Origin: Alistipes sp.
GTDB lineage: Bacteria; Bacteroidota; Bacteroidia; Bacteroidales; Rikenellaceae
DNA length: 64,000 nt
NCBI GenBank assembly: GCA_017631275.1
Contig: JAGBTQ010000005.1
Coordinates: 27,433-91,432, forward strand
Direction of reading: 5' to 3'
Under the pieces are notes generated by a model, which saw only the letters and a list, made by a program, of their open reading frames with translations, did no database searches and was not told the DNA's origin. The position numbers were made by a program, and so were the translations under genes. Below, one piece after another: positions 16,884-25,633 of the stretch; positions within the stretch are counted from its first letter, which is position 1; every line of letters begins with the position of its first letter.

Positions 16884-18575
16884 CTAAAGTGCCATGAGCA
16901 TCATAAGCTGAGCAGTAAGCACTCGAAGGAACATAACAACAGGATATACCGTAGCATAACCAATAGCTGGCATATCGTTACCCGACGACTGGTTAGCAAA
17001 GCCGAGCGCTGGAGGATCGGTCATAGCACCCGACATAAGACCCATCATGGTGTAGTAGTTAACCTTGAACTTAAGACGTGCAAGAAGCGCAACGAGGATA
17101 AGAGGAAGCACGGTGATAATAACACCATAGCCAATCCACTTATAACCACCATTGATAATTGCATCAACAAAGCCATCGCCAGCACCGATACCTACCGCGG
17201 CAAGGAACATTGCAAGACCAATCTCACGGAGCATGAGGTTAGCACTCATTGTGGTATAGGTAACCATCTTAAAGTGAGGACCAAATCGACCAATAAGAAT
17301 TGCAACGATAAGTGGACCACCAGCCAAACCAAGCTTAACGGGCTGTGGCACATTCATCAAAGGAAGTGAGCCGAGCAACACACCGAGAGCAATACCGATA
17401 AAGATAGGGAAGAGATTTGGGTGGTCGAGCTTCTTGAGCGAGTTACCCAACGCCTTCTCGGCAGCAGCAACAGCAGCCTCAGGGCCGACAACCATAACCT
17501 TATCACCCACCTGAAGCTCCATACCCTGATATGGGATAAGATCGACACCAGCACGGTGAACACGCGTAATGTTGATACCGTAGCGAGTACGTAGGCGCAA
17601 GTCGGCAAAGGTCTTACCATTAACATCCTCACGAGTAATAAGAATACGACGTGACACCAAAGGTGTTGACTGCATAGCTGTAGCACCCCACTCGTCAGCT
17701 GTCATCTCGATAGGCTTACCGAAGAATGCCAAGATTGCCTCGCTATCCTCCTCCGAGCAGATGATACGCAAGCGGTCGCCAACAGAGAGCTGCGAGTTAC
17801 CATCAGCCATAACAATCTCGCCCGAGCGGTGCATGATGCGCGACACCACAAACTGACGATTGATAAGCATGTGGGCAATGGCGATAGTCTTGCCGTCGAG
17901 CATCTCGTTTGTAAACTCTACCGAGTAGCGGTGAGGGAGGTTTGTCTCCTTGCTCATAGCTGCAAGACCCTCGTCCTCCTTCTTAAAGTCGATGCGTAGC
18001 ACATAGCGCATGATAATCATCGACATGATAATACCGATAACACCCAAAGGATATGCTACAGCATAACCCAACGAGATAGAGTCAGCCAATGCCTTGTTAG
18101 CAGCACCACCAGCATCGGCAAATGCCTGCTGCGCAGCACCAAGACCAGGAGTGTTGGTCACAGCACCCGACATCACACCTACCATTGTAGGGAGTGGCTC
18201 ACCTGTAATAAGGTGGATTACATAGGTCGTAATGGCGCCAAGCAAGATCACGAGCGCCGCAAGCGAGATTAGCTTCAAACCACCGCTCTTGAGCGACGAG
18301 AAGAAACCTGGTCCCACCTGCAAACCAATAAAGAACACAAAGAGAATCAATCCGAACTCTTTGATGAAGTGGAGGGTGTCGTGGTGAATAGACTCAGCAC
18401 CGAGGAAATGACCAGCAACAATACCTGTAAAGAGTATCCATGTCATACCGAACGATACTCCCTTAATCTTAATTCGGCTCAAGGCAATACCCGAGGCAAT
18501 TACCAAGGCAAGAATAAAGACCGTGTGTGCAATGGAGGGTCCCACTACAACAGTTTTAAGCCAAGTAAAATCCAT
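16884..18575 (-). CDS. AspT/YidE-family transporter with two RCK-C domains
   Basis: The 563-residue inner-membrane protein has the layout of the aspartate:alanine exchanger (AAEx) family: an N-terminal block of about five membrane segments (residues 10-190) containing GLQVGPGFFSSLK, a central cytoplasmic part with two RCK-C/TrkA-C domains (about 205-290 and 295-380), and a second membrane block (385-563). The two membrane halves share the repeated motif VTNTPGLGAA and MTDPPALGFA, showing an internal duplication. Substrates of YidE-like members are not known. It is transcribed alone, with a possible -7 box TATATTTG on the minus strand at 18614-18607. Confidence 0.85.
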   Translation of the reverse strand: MDFTWLKTVVVGPSIAHTVFILALVIASGIALSRIKIKGVSFGMTWILFTGIVAGHFLGAESIHHDTLHFIKEFGLILFVFFIGLQVGPGFFSSLKSGGLKLISLAALVILLGAITTYVIHLITGEPLPTMVGVMSGAVTNTPGLGAAQQAFADAGGAANKALADSISLGYAVAYPLGVIGIIMSMIIMRYVLRIDFKKEDEGLAAMSKETNLPHRYSVEFTNEMLDGKTIAIAHMLINRQFVVSRIMHRSGEIVMADGNSQLSVGDRLRIICSEEDSEAILAFFGKPIEMTADEWGATAMQSTPLVSRRILITREDVNGKTFADLRLRTRYGINITRVHRAGVDLIPYQGMELQVGDKVMVVGPEAAVAAAEKALGNSLKKLDHPNLFPIFIGIALGVLLGSLPLMNVPQPVKLGLAGGPLIVAILIGRFGPHFKMVTYTTMSANLMLREIGLAMFLAAVGIGAGDGFVDAIINGGYKWIGYGVIITVLPLILVALLARLKFKVNYYTMMGLMSGAMTDPPALGFANQSSGNDMPAIGYATVYPVVMFLRVLTAQLMMLMAL

Positions 18576-18683
18576 TATTTAAATTTGAGATTTGGTTAAT
18601 TGGGCGCAAATATACAAAATATTGGTAAATATCTACAATATTTAACAAATATAAGAGTCACTAAAGTGTTTTTAGCAAAAATT

Positions 18684-19136
18684 TTACATCAACAGCACAA
18701 GAATAGCCATAGGTATATGCCCCTCGATGGTATAGAGAATATCGCTCGTGTATGTTGAGCAACCTAAGTAGAGATGCTTCCTATCGTAGGTAAATAATAT
18801 ATCTCCACGATAGGTAGAATTTCCTCGATATACATGCTGCGAATCGTAGCTAAGGATTATATCTGAGGAGTAGGTGGAGCGTCCACGATAGATGTGCTTA
18901 TGGTCGGTCGTGAGGATAATATCAGAGCTATACGTAGATTTACCCTTATAGACATAGCGACCATCATAGGTAAAGATAATGTCGCTCGAATAGGTGGAGT
19001 TGCCTTGATAGAGACACTTTCCATCGTAGGTGCAGACAACGTCGGAGCTATAACATGAGTTACCCGCATAGACCCTCGACTGAGCAAAGAGGCTCACGGG
19101 AAGTAGCATGACAAGGAGTAGCAATAGGCGTTTCAT
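18684..19136 (-). CDS. Secreted protein of six 20-residue tandem repeats
   Basis: I start at ATG 19136, which gives the signal peptide MKRLLLLLVMLLPVSLFAQ. An ATG at 19148 falls about where transcription should begin from the box at 19161-19154, so it is unlikely. The mature protein (about 130 residues) is almost entirely six copies of a 20-residue unit of the form VYxGNSTYSSDIIxTYDGxx, followed by a short hydrophobic tail (IPMAILVLLM). The repeat is rich in Tyr, Ser and Asp and likely forms a beta-solenoid or stacked strands. The function is unknown. The fixed 20-residue period and the tail suggest a surface or periplasmic structural role. Confidence 0.78.
   Translation of the reverse strand: MKRLLLLLVMLLPVSLFAQSRVYAGNSCYSSDVVCTYDGKCLYQGNSTYSSDIIFTYDGRYVYKGKSTYSSDIILTTDHKHIYRGRSTYSSDIILSYDSQHVYRGNSTYRGDILFTYDRKHLYLGCSTYTSDILYTIEGHIPMAILVLLM
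18717..19076 (-). repeat. Six tandem 60-base coding repeats
   Basis: The coding repeats run head to tail without spacers. Units have diverged at the DNA level but keep STYSSDI, so selection acts on the protein. The third to fifth units are the most alike. Confidence 0.85.
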
Positions 19137-19153
19137 TGTAGTAGGCATTTATG

Positions 19154-19161
19154 CAAAGATA
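19154..19161 (-). promoter_or_regulatory. -7 box (TATCTTTG) of the repeat-protein gene
   Basis: The minus-strand box lies 18 bases before the chosen start, with TTG about 20 bases further upstream as a partial -33 element. It helps decide that translation starts at 19136. Confidence 0.65.
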
Positions 19162-19237
19162 CAAACCTTTTATGCTAATAGCAACATCAAAGATAAAGAA
19201 AAGAGTAGATGACGGGGTTATCTATCAAAAATTTTAC

Positions 19238-19245
19238 TATCTTTG
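19238..19245 (+). promoter_or_regulatory. -7 box (TATCTTTG) of aroB
   Basis: A consensus -7 box inside the open frame upstream of aroB. It places the transcript start near 19252 and so rules out start codons upstream of that point. Confidence 0.65.
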
Positions 19246-19312
19246 CCTAAGAGTGATGCGTGGAGCAATATTTGTGAGTATTGCTACCCCATCACTAAAC
19301 AATATAAGGCGT

Positions 19313-20344
19313 ATGTCAATGAGCACTGTTATTTCCATAAAGCAGAAATCCGAAATATTTGTCGGACGTGTTGAAGATGGCTTAAAACGTTATGCACAAA
19401 ATAGGCGCGTTGTAGTAATCACCGACGCTAACATCGACCGTCTATACCACGACATAGTAGCGAAATATGAGCATATAATAATCGGCCATGGCGAGGGCAT
19501 CAAAAACCTCATTACCGTACAGAAGATCTATGCCCAACTAATGGAGATAGGCGCCGACCGCTCCACACTCCTTGTGGGCATTGGAGGTGGTATAGTTACA
19601 GACATCACGGGATTTGTTGCAACCACCTTTATGCGAGGCCTCGACTTCGGCTTTGTGGCAACATCGCTGCTTGCGCAGGTAGATGCATCGGTAGGCGGAA
19701 AGAATGGTGTTAACATTCTCAACTACAAGAATATGGTGGGCACATTTGCTCAACCATCATTCGTCATCACCGACGTAACCTTCCTACGCACACTCCCCCC
19801 ACGTGAGCTTCATGCCGGCATGGGCGAGGTTGTCAAGATGGCAATTATCGGCGATGAGGAGCTCTTCAAATTTATCGAGGAGAACTTATCCACAGCGAGC
19901 TACACCAACAAAGATATCATGCAGCGCATAGTCCTCGACTCCGTACGACTCAAGGCAGACATCGTGGATCGTGACGAGTGCGAAAAGGGAGTGCGCCGAG
20001 TGCTCAATCTTGGACACACCATAGCACACGCCATCGAGAAGTGTACACACAAGCTAAACCATGGCGAGGCTGTGGCTGTGGGTCTATCAAAGATTTCGCA
20101 CGTGGCAAATAGCATGGGAATACTCGCCGAGGAGGATATGCTGCGCATAGACAACCTACTTATGAAGATAGGTTTCTCGCTCGATATGCCCGTGCCACTT
20201 GGCGACGTAGTACGTGAGATACGTCACGACAAGAAGAAGAGCAACAACCTTATACGTATAGTGCTCCCCGAGCGCATAGGCAGCTGCCGCATTGAGGAGA
20301 TGCCGCTTGGCGACATCGAACGCAACTTTGAATGTTTGAAATAG
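19313..20344 (+). CDS. aroB: 3-dehydroquinate synthase
   Basis: AroB cyclises DAHP to 3-dehydroquinate with NAD+ and a metal ion, the second step of the shikimate pathway. Features are VGIGGGIVTDITGFVATTFM near residue 90 (nucleotide binding), the loop LLAQVDASVGGKNGVN, and the metal-binding glutamate and histidines in MGEVVKMAII, LGHTIAHAIE and LNHGEAVAVG. The reading frame is open back to 19151, but a promoter box at 19238-19245 and family length (about 343 residues) support ATG 19313 or the nearby ATG 19319. The DJ-1 gene begins directly after the stop. Confidence 0.95.
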   Translation: MSMSTVISIKQKSEIFVGRVEDGLKRYAQNRRVVVITDANIDRLYHDIVAKYEHIIIGHGEGIKNLITVQKIYAQLMEIGADRSTLLVGIGGGIVTDITGFVATTFMRGLDFGFVATSLLAQVDASVGGKNGVNILNYKNMVGTFAQPSFVITDVTFLRTLPPRELHAGMGEVVKMAIIGDEELFKFIEENLSTASYTNKDIMQRIVLDSVRLKADIVDRDECEKGVRRVLNLGHTIAHAIEKCTHKLNHGEAVAVGLSKISHVANSMGILAEEDMLRIDNLLMKIGFSLDMPVPLGDVVREIRHDKKKSNNLIRIVLPERIGSCRIEEMPLGDIERNFECLK

Positions 20345-20893
20345 ATGAAACGAGCATATATACTTCTAGCTGAGGGCTTCGAGGTAATCGAGGCGCTTGC
20401 CCCTATCGACTGTCTTAAGCGTGCTGGCGTGGAGCTAAGAAAGGTCGCTGTGGGCGCGTCGCTCGACGTAACATCGTCGCACAACCACGCAACACTCCAC
20501 TGCGACACACATATCAACGACACTGACCTAAGCGATGGCGACGTATTGATACTTCCGGGTGGAAATCCTGGATATATTAACCTTCGCGAGTCGGAGGCGG
20601 TATGTCGCGCGGTAAGAGAGTATTTCGACTCGGGCAAGCTCATCGCAGCAATATGTGGTGCTCCCACAGTGCTTGCCTACGCCCAAGTTGCCAAGGGCTA
20701 CAACATCACATGTCATAGCTCGGTAAAGGCAGAGATGACAGAGTATAACTACGTGGCAGATAGCACAGTAAAGCACAATAACATTCTCACATCAGCAGGT
20801 GCTGGACGCTCGATAGAGTTTGGCATAGAGATAGCAAAATGCCTTGTCGATAGCGAGACTCTGTCACGTACCAAACAAGGCATGGAGCTATAG
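20345..20893 (+). CDS. DJ-1/PfpI family protein (glyoxalase III or deglycase-like)
   Basis: The 182-residue single-domain protein has the DJ-1 fold. It shows AEGFEVIEALAPID (with the conserved Glu near residue 15), ILPGGNPGYINL near residue 63, and the nucleophile elbow AAICGAPTVLA with the reactive cysteine near residue 100. The family contains chaperones, glyoxalases and deglycases, so the exact activity cannot be given. The bacterial YajL group is closest in length and motifs. It shares a transcript with aroB, with no spacer, and ends one base from the stop of the convergent P-type ATPase. Confidence 0.85.
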   Translation: MKRAYILLAEGFEVIEALAPIDCLKRAGVELRKVAVGASLDVTSSHNHATLHCDTHINDTDLSDGDVLILPGGNPGYINLRESEAVCRAVREYFDSGKLIAAICGAPTVLAYAQVAKGYNITCHSSVKAEMTEYNYVADSTVKHNNILTSAGAGRSIEFGIEIAKCLVDSETLSRTKQGMEL

Positions 20894-20894
20894 C

Positions 20895-23627
20895 TTAGCG
20901 ACGCACGAGTCGCACAATATCGGGAATAAACAGAATTGGCGAGGTGAGCAACAATATCCACACCCAATCGCTAATTGGCAGCGGAGCAACACCAAACAGA
21001 TCGCCTGCAAAGTTCACGATAAGCACCTGACCAAGCAAAATAACGATGGCGATAAGCACGAAGTAGAGGCTATACGACTCTTTGACAACCGTTGGACGAC
21101 GCACCAAGTCCACAAGGTCGAGCAGAAGACTACGATCAGAGTGGAAATACTTGGCGTTGAACATATTCCAGAACTGCATCACAACAAATATCGAGAAAAA
21201 TACGCCAAGCTCGTAGCGTGTCAATAGGTCCGTAGCATCGCCTTGCGAGCCCAAGTCGGCAACAAACTGGCGTATAGTATCGCCACGCACAATATCCGCA
21301 ACACTGCTAATATCGACATGGTGCAGCAGTTGCCACAAACCCACCAACACTACAAAGAAGATTAAGCCAAAACCCACTATGCGATATAGCATAGGTCGAT
21401 TGATGATGTGACTTTGTGGATTGCGCGGAGGCTCATTTAGGACACCTCTATGAGCTGGTAGCGACGATAGTGCCATAGCAGCAAAGGTATCCATGATAAG
21501 GTTCACCCATAGCATCTGTGTTACCGTAAGTGGTGACTCCAGACCCACAAATGCACCAAACAGCACGATAAGACATGCCGAGAGGTTGATAGTCATCTGG
21601 AAGATGATGAAGCGACGAATGTTGAGATAGAGCGACCTACCCCACATAATAGCCTTGTTGATGCTTGCAAACGAGTTATCGATAATAGTAATGTCGCTCG
21701 CCTCCTTAGCTCTCGACGTACCATCGCCCATCGACAAGCCCACCTGAGCCTTACTAAGTGCTGGAGCATCGTTTGTGCCATCACCTGTAACAGCAACCAC
21801 CTCGCCGTTATCCTGAAGCAGCATCACAAGGCGTGCCTTATCGTCGGGTCGAGCACGAGCAATAATCTTAAGACGTTTATCACGAAGTATCTCGCGTGCC
21901 TCATCATCGCTTAGGCGAGCAAACTCAGGGCCTGTGATAATCTCACCCTCGACACCCTCTATAAGACCGAGCTGGCGACCAATCTCTGAGGCTGTACCTG
22001 GAGTATCACCCGTAACAATGATTACGCGGACACCAGCACTATTCATCGCTATGTCGATAGCCTCCTTAACATCATCACGTATTGGGTCGGCAATACCCAC
22101 AATGCCAATAAACGTAAGGTCGTCGCTACTGTCACACTGCACAGCAAAACCAAGTGTGCGCATAGCACAACTCTGATACTTACGCAATGTCTGTTCAACG
22201 CTCTCTCTTGTTACGCCACCTGCCAGCGTAGAACACATAGCCATAACAATCTCGGGAGCACCCTTCACCAAGCGCAATCTCTTGCCCGAAATCTTATCCT
22301 CGACAAGCGACGACATAAACTTGGTCTCTGTGGAGAATGGCTGTTGCTCAATAACAGTATATCTCTCGCGTAGCTCACGATAATCGACACCCTCGGTCTG
22401 TAACCACTTGATAAGTGCACCCTCGGTAGGATTGCCAATAACCACCTCGCAACCATCTTCAATACCGAGCTCGGCAGTAGAGTTCACCGCCATACAGCAC
22501 TTTAACATACCGTCGAGCGACTCATCGAGGAGCATGCTCTCGACAACAGTCATTCTATTCTTTGTGAGCGTACCAGTCTTATCGGTGCAGATAACTGTTG
22601 CAGCACCCATAGTCTCGCAAGCATGTAGCTTACGCACGAGGCTCTTCTCCTTGAGCATACGACGCATACTGAGCGCCAAGCTAACCGTGATACTCATAGG
22701 CAAGCCCTCGGGCACAGCAACTACAATAAGCGTCACGGCAATCATGATTGTTGCAAGCGCAAACTCAGCAATCTGGACAAAGCTATATTCCGAGAGTGGC
22801 GTAGGATCGAAAAATATTAACGAAATAATGCGACCCACAATGATAAGTGAGGCGATGATAAAGCTCGCCGTAGATATCCACTTACCGAGCTGTGCAAGCT
22901 GAGCATTAAGCGGAGTCTCGACATCGCTACCCTCGCTTGCACGTGCCACACCACGGCCCTCTTCGGTATCGACACCAATGGCAGAGACACGCATCACGGC
23001 ACGACCCTCGATAATGGTTGAGCCACGCAACAAGAAGTTTGATGGATAGGTAGCCTCTGCATCAAAATCTGCCTCGTCGAGATACTTATTTGCATAGGTC
23101 TCGCCCGTGAAGTTCGACTCATCGACACGTAGTTGCAGAGTGTCAACAAGATAACCATCGGCAGGGATTTCATCACCGCTCTCTAAGCAGACTATGTCGC
23201 CAACGACAACATCCTGTTTAAGGATAGTCATCATCGTAGCTGGTGCACCCTCCTTTTCGCGACGAAGCACCTTCACAGGACGTGAGTCCTTGACCTTATT
23301 AAGCACATCGAACTCCCTGCCAGCCTTCACCTCAAAGATAAAGCCTACGCCCGTTGCCAACAATAGAGCAACAAGAACTCCTGAGGGCTCAAGCAAGAGG
23401 TCGAAGCCCTTGCCTACGACAAATATCTCGTAGAGCGCGACGATAACAGAGAAGAGAAAAACGACAAGAAGGACCACTATAATAGGGTCCTTAAACTTAT
23501 CAAGGTATGCCCTCCACAGCGACTCACGCTCGGGGGGAGGAATGATATTTTTGCCTCTACCCTGCTCGACCTGTGGCGACGAGGATAGAAGTGCGGTGTT
23601 ACGATAATTTTTCACTGTGTGTGACAT
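20895..23627 (-). CDS. P-type calcium-transporting ATPase (type II)
   Basis: The 910-residue inner-membrane pump couples ATP hydrolysis to cation export, most likely Ca2+. It has the actuator-domain TGE in ESNFTGETY, the membrane motif VAVPEGLPMSITVSLALS (PEGL as in Ca2+ pumps), the phosphorylation site CTDKTGTLTKNRM with the aspartate near 345, and the hinge TGDGTNDAPALSKA near 610. The C-terminal part has the hydrophobic cluster of type II pumps (NLIMDTFAAMALSSLP). Its N-terminal region reads like the plasma-membrane Ca2+ ATPase type. It is the last gene of a minus-strand run from mltG. Confidence 0.92.
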   Translation of the reverse strand: MSHTVKNYRNTALLSSSPQVEQGRGKNIIPPPERESLWRAYLDKFKDPIIVVLLVVFLFSVIVALYEIFVVGKGFDLLLEPSGVLVALLLATGVGFIFEVKAGREFDVLNKVKDSRPVKVLRREKEGAPATMMTILKQDVVVGDIVCLESGDEIPADGYLVDTLQLRVDESNFTGETYANKYLDEADFDAEATYPSNFLLRGSTIIEGRAVMRVSAIGVDTEEGRGVARASEGSDVETPLNAQLAQLGKWISTASFIIASLIIVGRIISLIFFDPTPLSEYSFVQIAEFALATIMIAVTLIVVAVPEGLPMSITVSLALSMRRMLKEKSLVRKLHACETMGAATVICTDKTGTLTKNRMTVVESMLLDESLDGMLKCCMAVNSTAELGIEDGCEVVIGNPTEGALIKWLQTEGVDYRELRERYTVIEQQPFSTETKFMSSLVEDKISGKRLRLVKGAPEIVMAMCSTLAGGVTRESVEQTLRKYQSCAMRTLGFAVQCDSSDDLTFIGIVGIADPIRDDVKEAIDIAMNSAGVRVIIVTGDTPGTASEIGRQLGLIEGVEGEIITGPEFARLSDDEAREILRDKRLKIIARARPDDKARLVMLLQDNGEVVAVTGDGTNDAPALSKAQVGLSMGDGTSRAKEASDITIIDNSFASINKAIMWGRSLYLNIRRFIIFQMTINLSACLIVLFGAFVGLESPLTVTQMLWVNLIMDTFAAMALSSLPAHRGVLNEPPRNPQSHIINRPMLYRIVGFGLIFFVVLVGLWQLLHHVDISSVADIVRGDTIRQFVADLGSQGDATDLLTRYELGVFFSIFVVMQFWNMFNAKYFHSDRSLLLDLVDLVRRPTVVKESYSLYFVLIAIVILLGQVLIVNFAGDLFGVAPLPISDWVWILLLTSPILFIPDIVRLVRR

Positions 23628-23638
23628 CGTAGAGCGTG

Positions 23639-24097
23639 TTATCGGATACGATCGAGCGAGCGTACGAGCACCTCATCTTTGAAGATTGCACGGCTTGCGA
23701 GGTAGCTCAACACAAGAGCTATGATTGGCAGTGGCGCAGCCCAGCCAAACTGGCGATGATCGATAGTCATGCCCTCAAATAGGCGAGAGGTGAGCCAATA
23801 GTAAAGCGCGGTAAAAATCAATGCGCCAAGCAACAACACAATCTCAACGGCACACAAACGCACCTGGAGCGTACGACGCTTGAACAAGAAGATTGTAATG
23901 AATGGTAGCACCGTTGCTAGCACGAGCAAAATGCCGAGCCATACAGTCGAGCGCGACACGTCGCCACAGGTGAGTGTAAAGGCTGTAAGTTCAAAAGTGT
24001 TGCCGTCAACAACAAATGTTGCAATAGGCAAGAAGAGTGTTAGCGACATGATGGCAGTAGCCAACAAAAGGTAGAGTGATTGAATACGCTGTATCAT
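23639..24097 (-). CDS. DUF4293-type small membrane protein
   Basis: A 152-residue protein with four membrane segments starting MIQRIQSLYLLLATAIMSLT, which is the signature start of the Bacteroidota DUF4293 family. Segments lie near 7-27, 55-72, 80-100 and 125-142. Function is unknown in the family. It lies between the P-type ATPase (11 bases) and a GT2 glycosyltransferase (nine bases). Confidence 0.85.
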   Translation of the reverse strand: MIQRIQSLYLLLATAIMSLTLFLPIATFVVDGNTFELTAFTLTCGDVSRSTVWLGILLVLATVLPFITIFLFKRRTLQVRLCAVEIVLLLGALIFTALYYWLTSRLFEGMTIDHRQFGWAAPLPIIALVLSYLASRAIFKDEVLVRSLDRIR

Positions 24098-24106
24098 AAT
24101 ATTAGT

Positions 24107-25054
24107 TTATTTATCTATTTGTTTATCAATGAGATATTTATTTCTATCTGTCGAGCGGCGGTTAATCAACTCGCCAAGGAAACCAGCAAGGAAGAGCATA
24201 GCACCAAGGAGTATCGCCACAAGGCTGAGATAGAACAATGGTTGGTTGGTAAGCGAGCGGCTTGCCACAAACTTCTCGATAATAATCCACACCACAGCGC
24301 CGAAACCAAACAAGAACATAAGCGTACCAAGACCACCAAAGAGATACATTGGCGAGCGACCAAAGTAGGACATAAACGAGACGCTGATAAGGTCGAGATA
24401 GCCCTTTATCATGCGCTCCAAGCCGAACTTCGACTTGCCATATTTGCGCTCATGGTGCTCAACAACCTTCTCGCCAATACGCTTAAAGCCCGCGTGCTTA
24501 GCCAAGATAGGGATATAGCGATGCATCTCGCCATAGACCTCGATAGCCTTAACAACCTTACGGCGGTAGGCCTTAAGTCCGCAGTTGAAGTCATGAAGTT
24601 TGATGCCCGACATTAGGCGTGCGGTGAAGTTAAAGAACTTGCTTGGCCAACGCTTGCCTATAGGGTCGTAGCGCTTGCGCTTCCAGCCCGAAACAAGGTC
24701 GTAGCCCTCCTCCAAAATCATGCGGCGCATCTCGGGAATCTCATCAGGTGAGTCCTGAAGGTCGGCATCCATGGTAAAGACAACCTCGCCACATGCCATC
24801 TCAAAACCGCAATATAGCGCTGCCGACTTGCCATAGTTGCGCATAAAGCTGATGCCTCGAATTGTCGAGTACTTAGCCTTAAGCTCCTCGACAACTCTCC
24901 ACGAATTATCGGAAGATCCGTCGTCTATCATGATAATCTCGTACGATAGATTATTGGTGCGAGCTACCCTATCTATCCATTCGACAAGTTCTGGCAACGA
25001 CTCCTCCTCGTTGTAAAAGGGAACGACAACAGATATGTCTAATTGTTGTTTCAT
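24107..25054 (-). CDS. Membrane-associated family 2 glycosyltransferase
   Basis: The 315-residue protein has a cytoplasmic GT-A domain (1 to about 230) with VVVPFYNEEESLPELVEW at the start, IMIDDGSSDNSW near residue 40 and the DXD-like metal site in FTMDADLQDSPDEIP near 95. It ends in two membrane segments (about 232-260 and 270-300). This is the DPM/GtrB layout, which typically moves a sugar to a polyprenyl phosphate carrier. The sugar is unknown. No O-antigen flippase or polymer genes lie nearby. Confidence 0.88.
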   Translation of the reverse strand: MKQQLDISVVVPFYNEEESLPELVEWIDRVARTNNLSYEIIMIDDGSSDNSWRVVEELKAKYSTIRGISFMRNYGKSAALYCGFEMACGEVVFTMDADLQDSPDEIPEMRRMILEEGYDLVSGWKRKRYDPIGKRWPSKFFNFTARLMSGIKLHDFNCGLKAYRRKVVKAIEVYGEMHRYIPILAKHAGFKRIGEKVVEHHERKYGKSKFGLERMIKGYLDLISVSFMSYFGRSPMYLFGGLGTLMFLFGFGAVVWIIIEKFVASRSLTNQPLFYLSLVAILLGAMLFLAGFLGELINRRSTDRNKYLIDKQIDK

Positions 25055-25057
25055 ACG

Positions 25058-25627
25058 TTATTCAGTAAAATTATCGCGTTTAGGCTCACGGCGCACAACA
25101 GCTGCGATGATAAGACCCATGAAACCGCCCGAGATAATATAGTTATCTACAGAGGATATAATAGTCTGCATGACTGAAGGCTTCTCTGAGGCTGTTAGCT
25201 GATCGATCATCTGGTCGAACAATGCCGAATTATCGGCAGGCATGAGTGCTGCCATCTGCTCGAAACGAACAATAACAGCATCAACATATGCGCCATAGCC
25301 GCCAATAGCACTTATATATATAATGTGGCTAAGTCCTACAAGAACACCGCTCAACACAGACATTACGAAGACGTAAAGCAGACCTGTACTATAAGGGAAG
25401 CCAAACTGAGGGTCGGCCTCAAGCGAGCGACGTTTAGTAGAACGATAGAGAAACCACACGAAGAATATTGCCGCTATGAGCATCTCAATAGTCACTACGA
25501 GCGACATACCACTAAGCGACATGTTGCCAAATAGCATAAAGCTCTCAAAGAGGTGTGATGCTGCCATCACAAGGCCTAACACGGCACCATCGCGAAGCAA
25601 CTGCTGCCAAAAAGATTTTCCAAACAT
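25058..25627 (-). CDS. DUF4199-type membrane protein
   Basis: The product has four membrane segments and the typical N terminus FWQQLLRDGAVLGLVMAASH, with a central SVLSGVLVGLSHIIYISAI segment. These fit the Bacteroidota DUF4199 family. I start at ATG 25627 (189 residues); the TTG two codons upstream at 25633 is less likely. Function is unknown. The gene is packed between GT2 (three bases) and mltG (six bases), so it belongs to the same transcript. Confidence 0.8.
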   Translation of the reverse strand: MFGKSFWQQLLRDGAVLGLVMAASHLFESFMLFGNMSLSGMSLVVTIEMLIAAIFFVWFLYRSTKRRSLEADPQFGFPYSTGLLYVFVMSVLSGVLVGLSHIIYISAIGGYGAYVDAVIVRFEQMAALMPADNSALFDQMIDQLTASEKPSVMQTIISSVDNYIISGGFMGLIIAAVVRREPKRDNFTE

Positions 25628-25633
25628 ACTCAA

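Noticed and set aside
18717-19076. Possible CRISPR or short tandem DNA array
   Set aside because: Units are exactly 60 bases without spacers and vary in codons but not in residues; it is a protein repeat.
19151-19312. Upstream extension of aroB by 54 codons
   Set aside because: The consensus -7 box at 19238-19245 lies inside it, and family length is reached from 19313.
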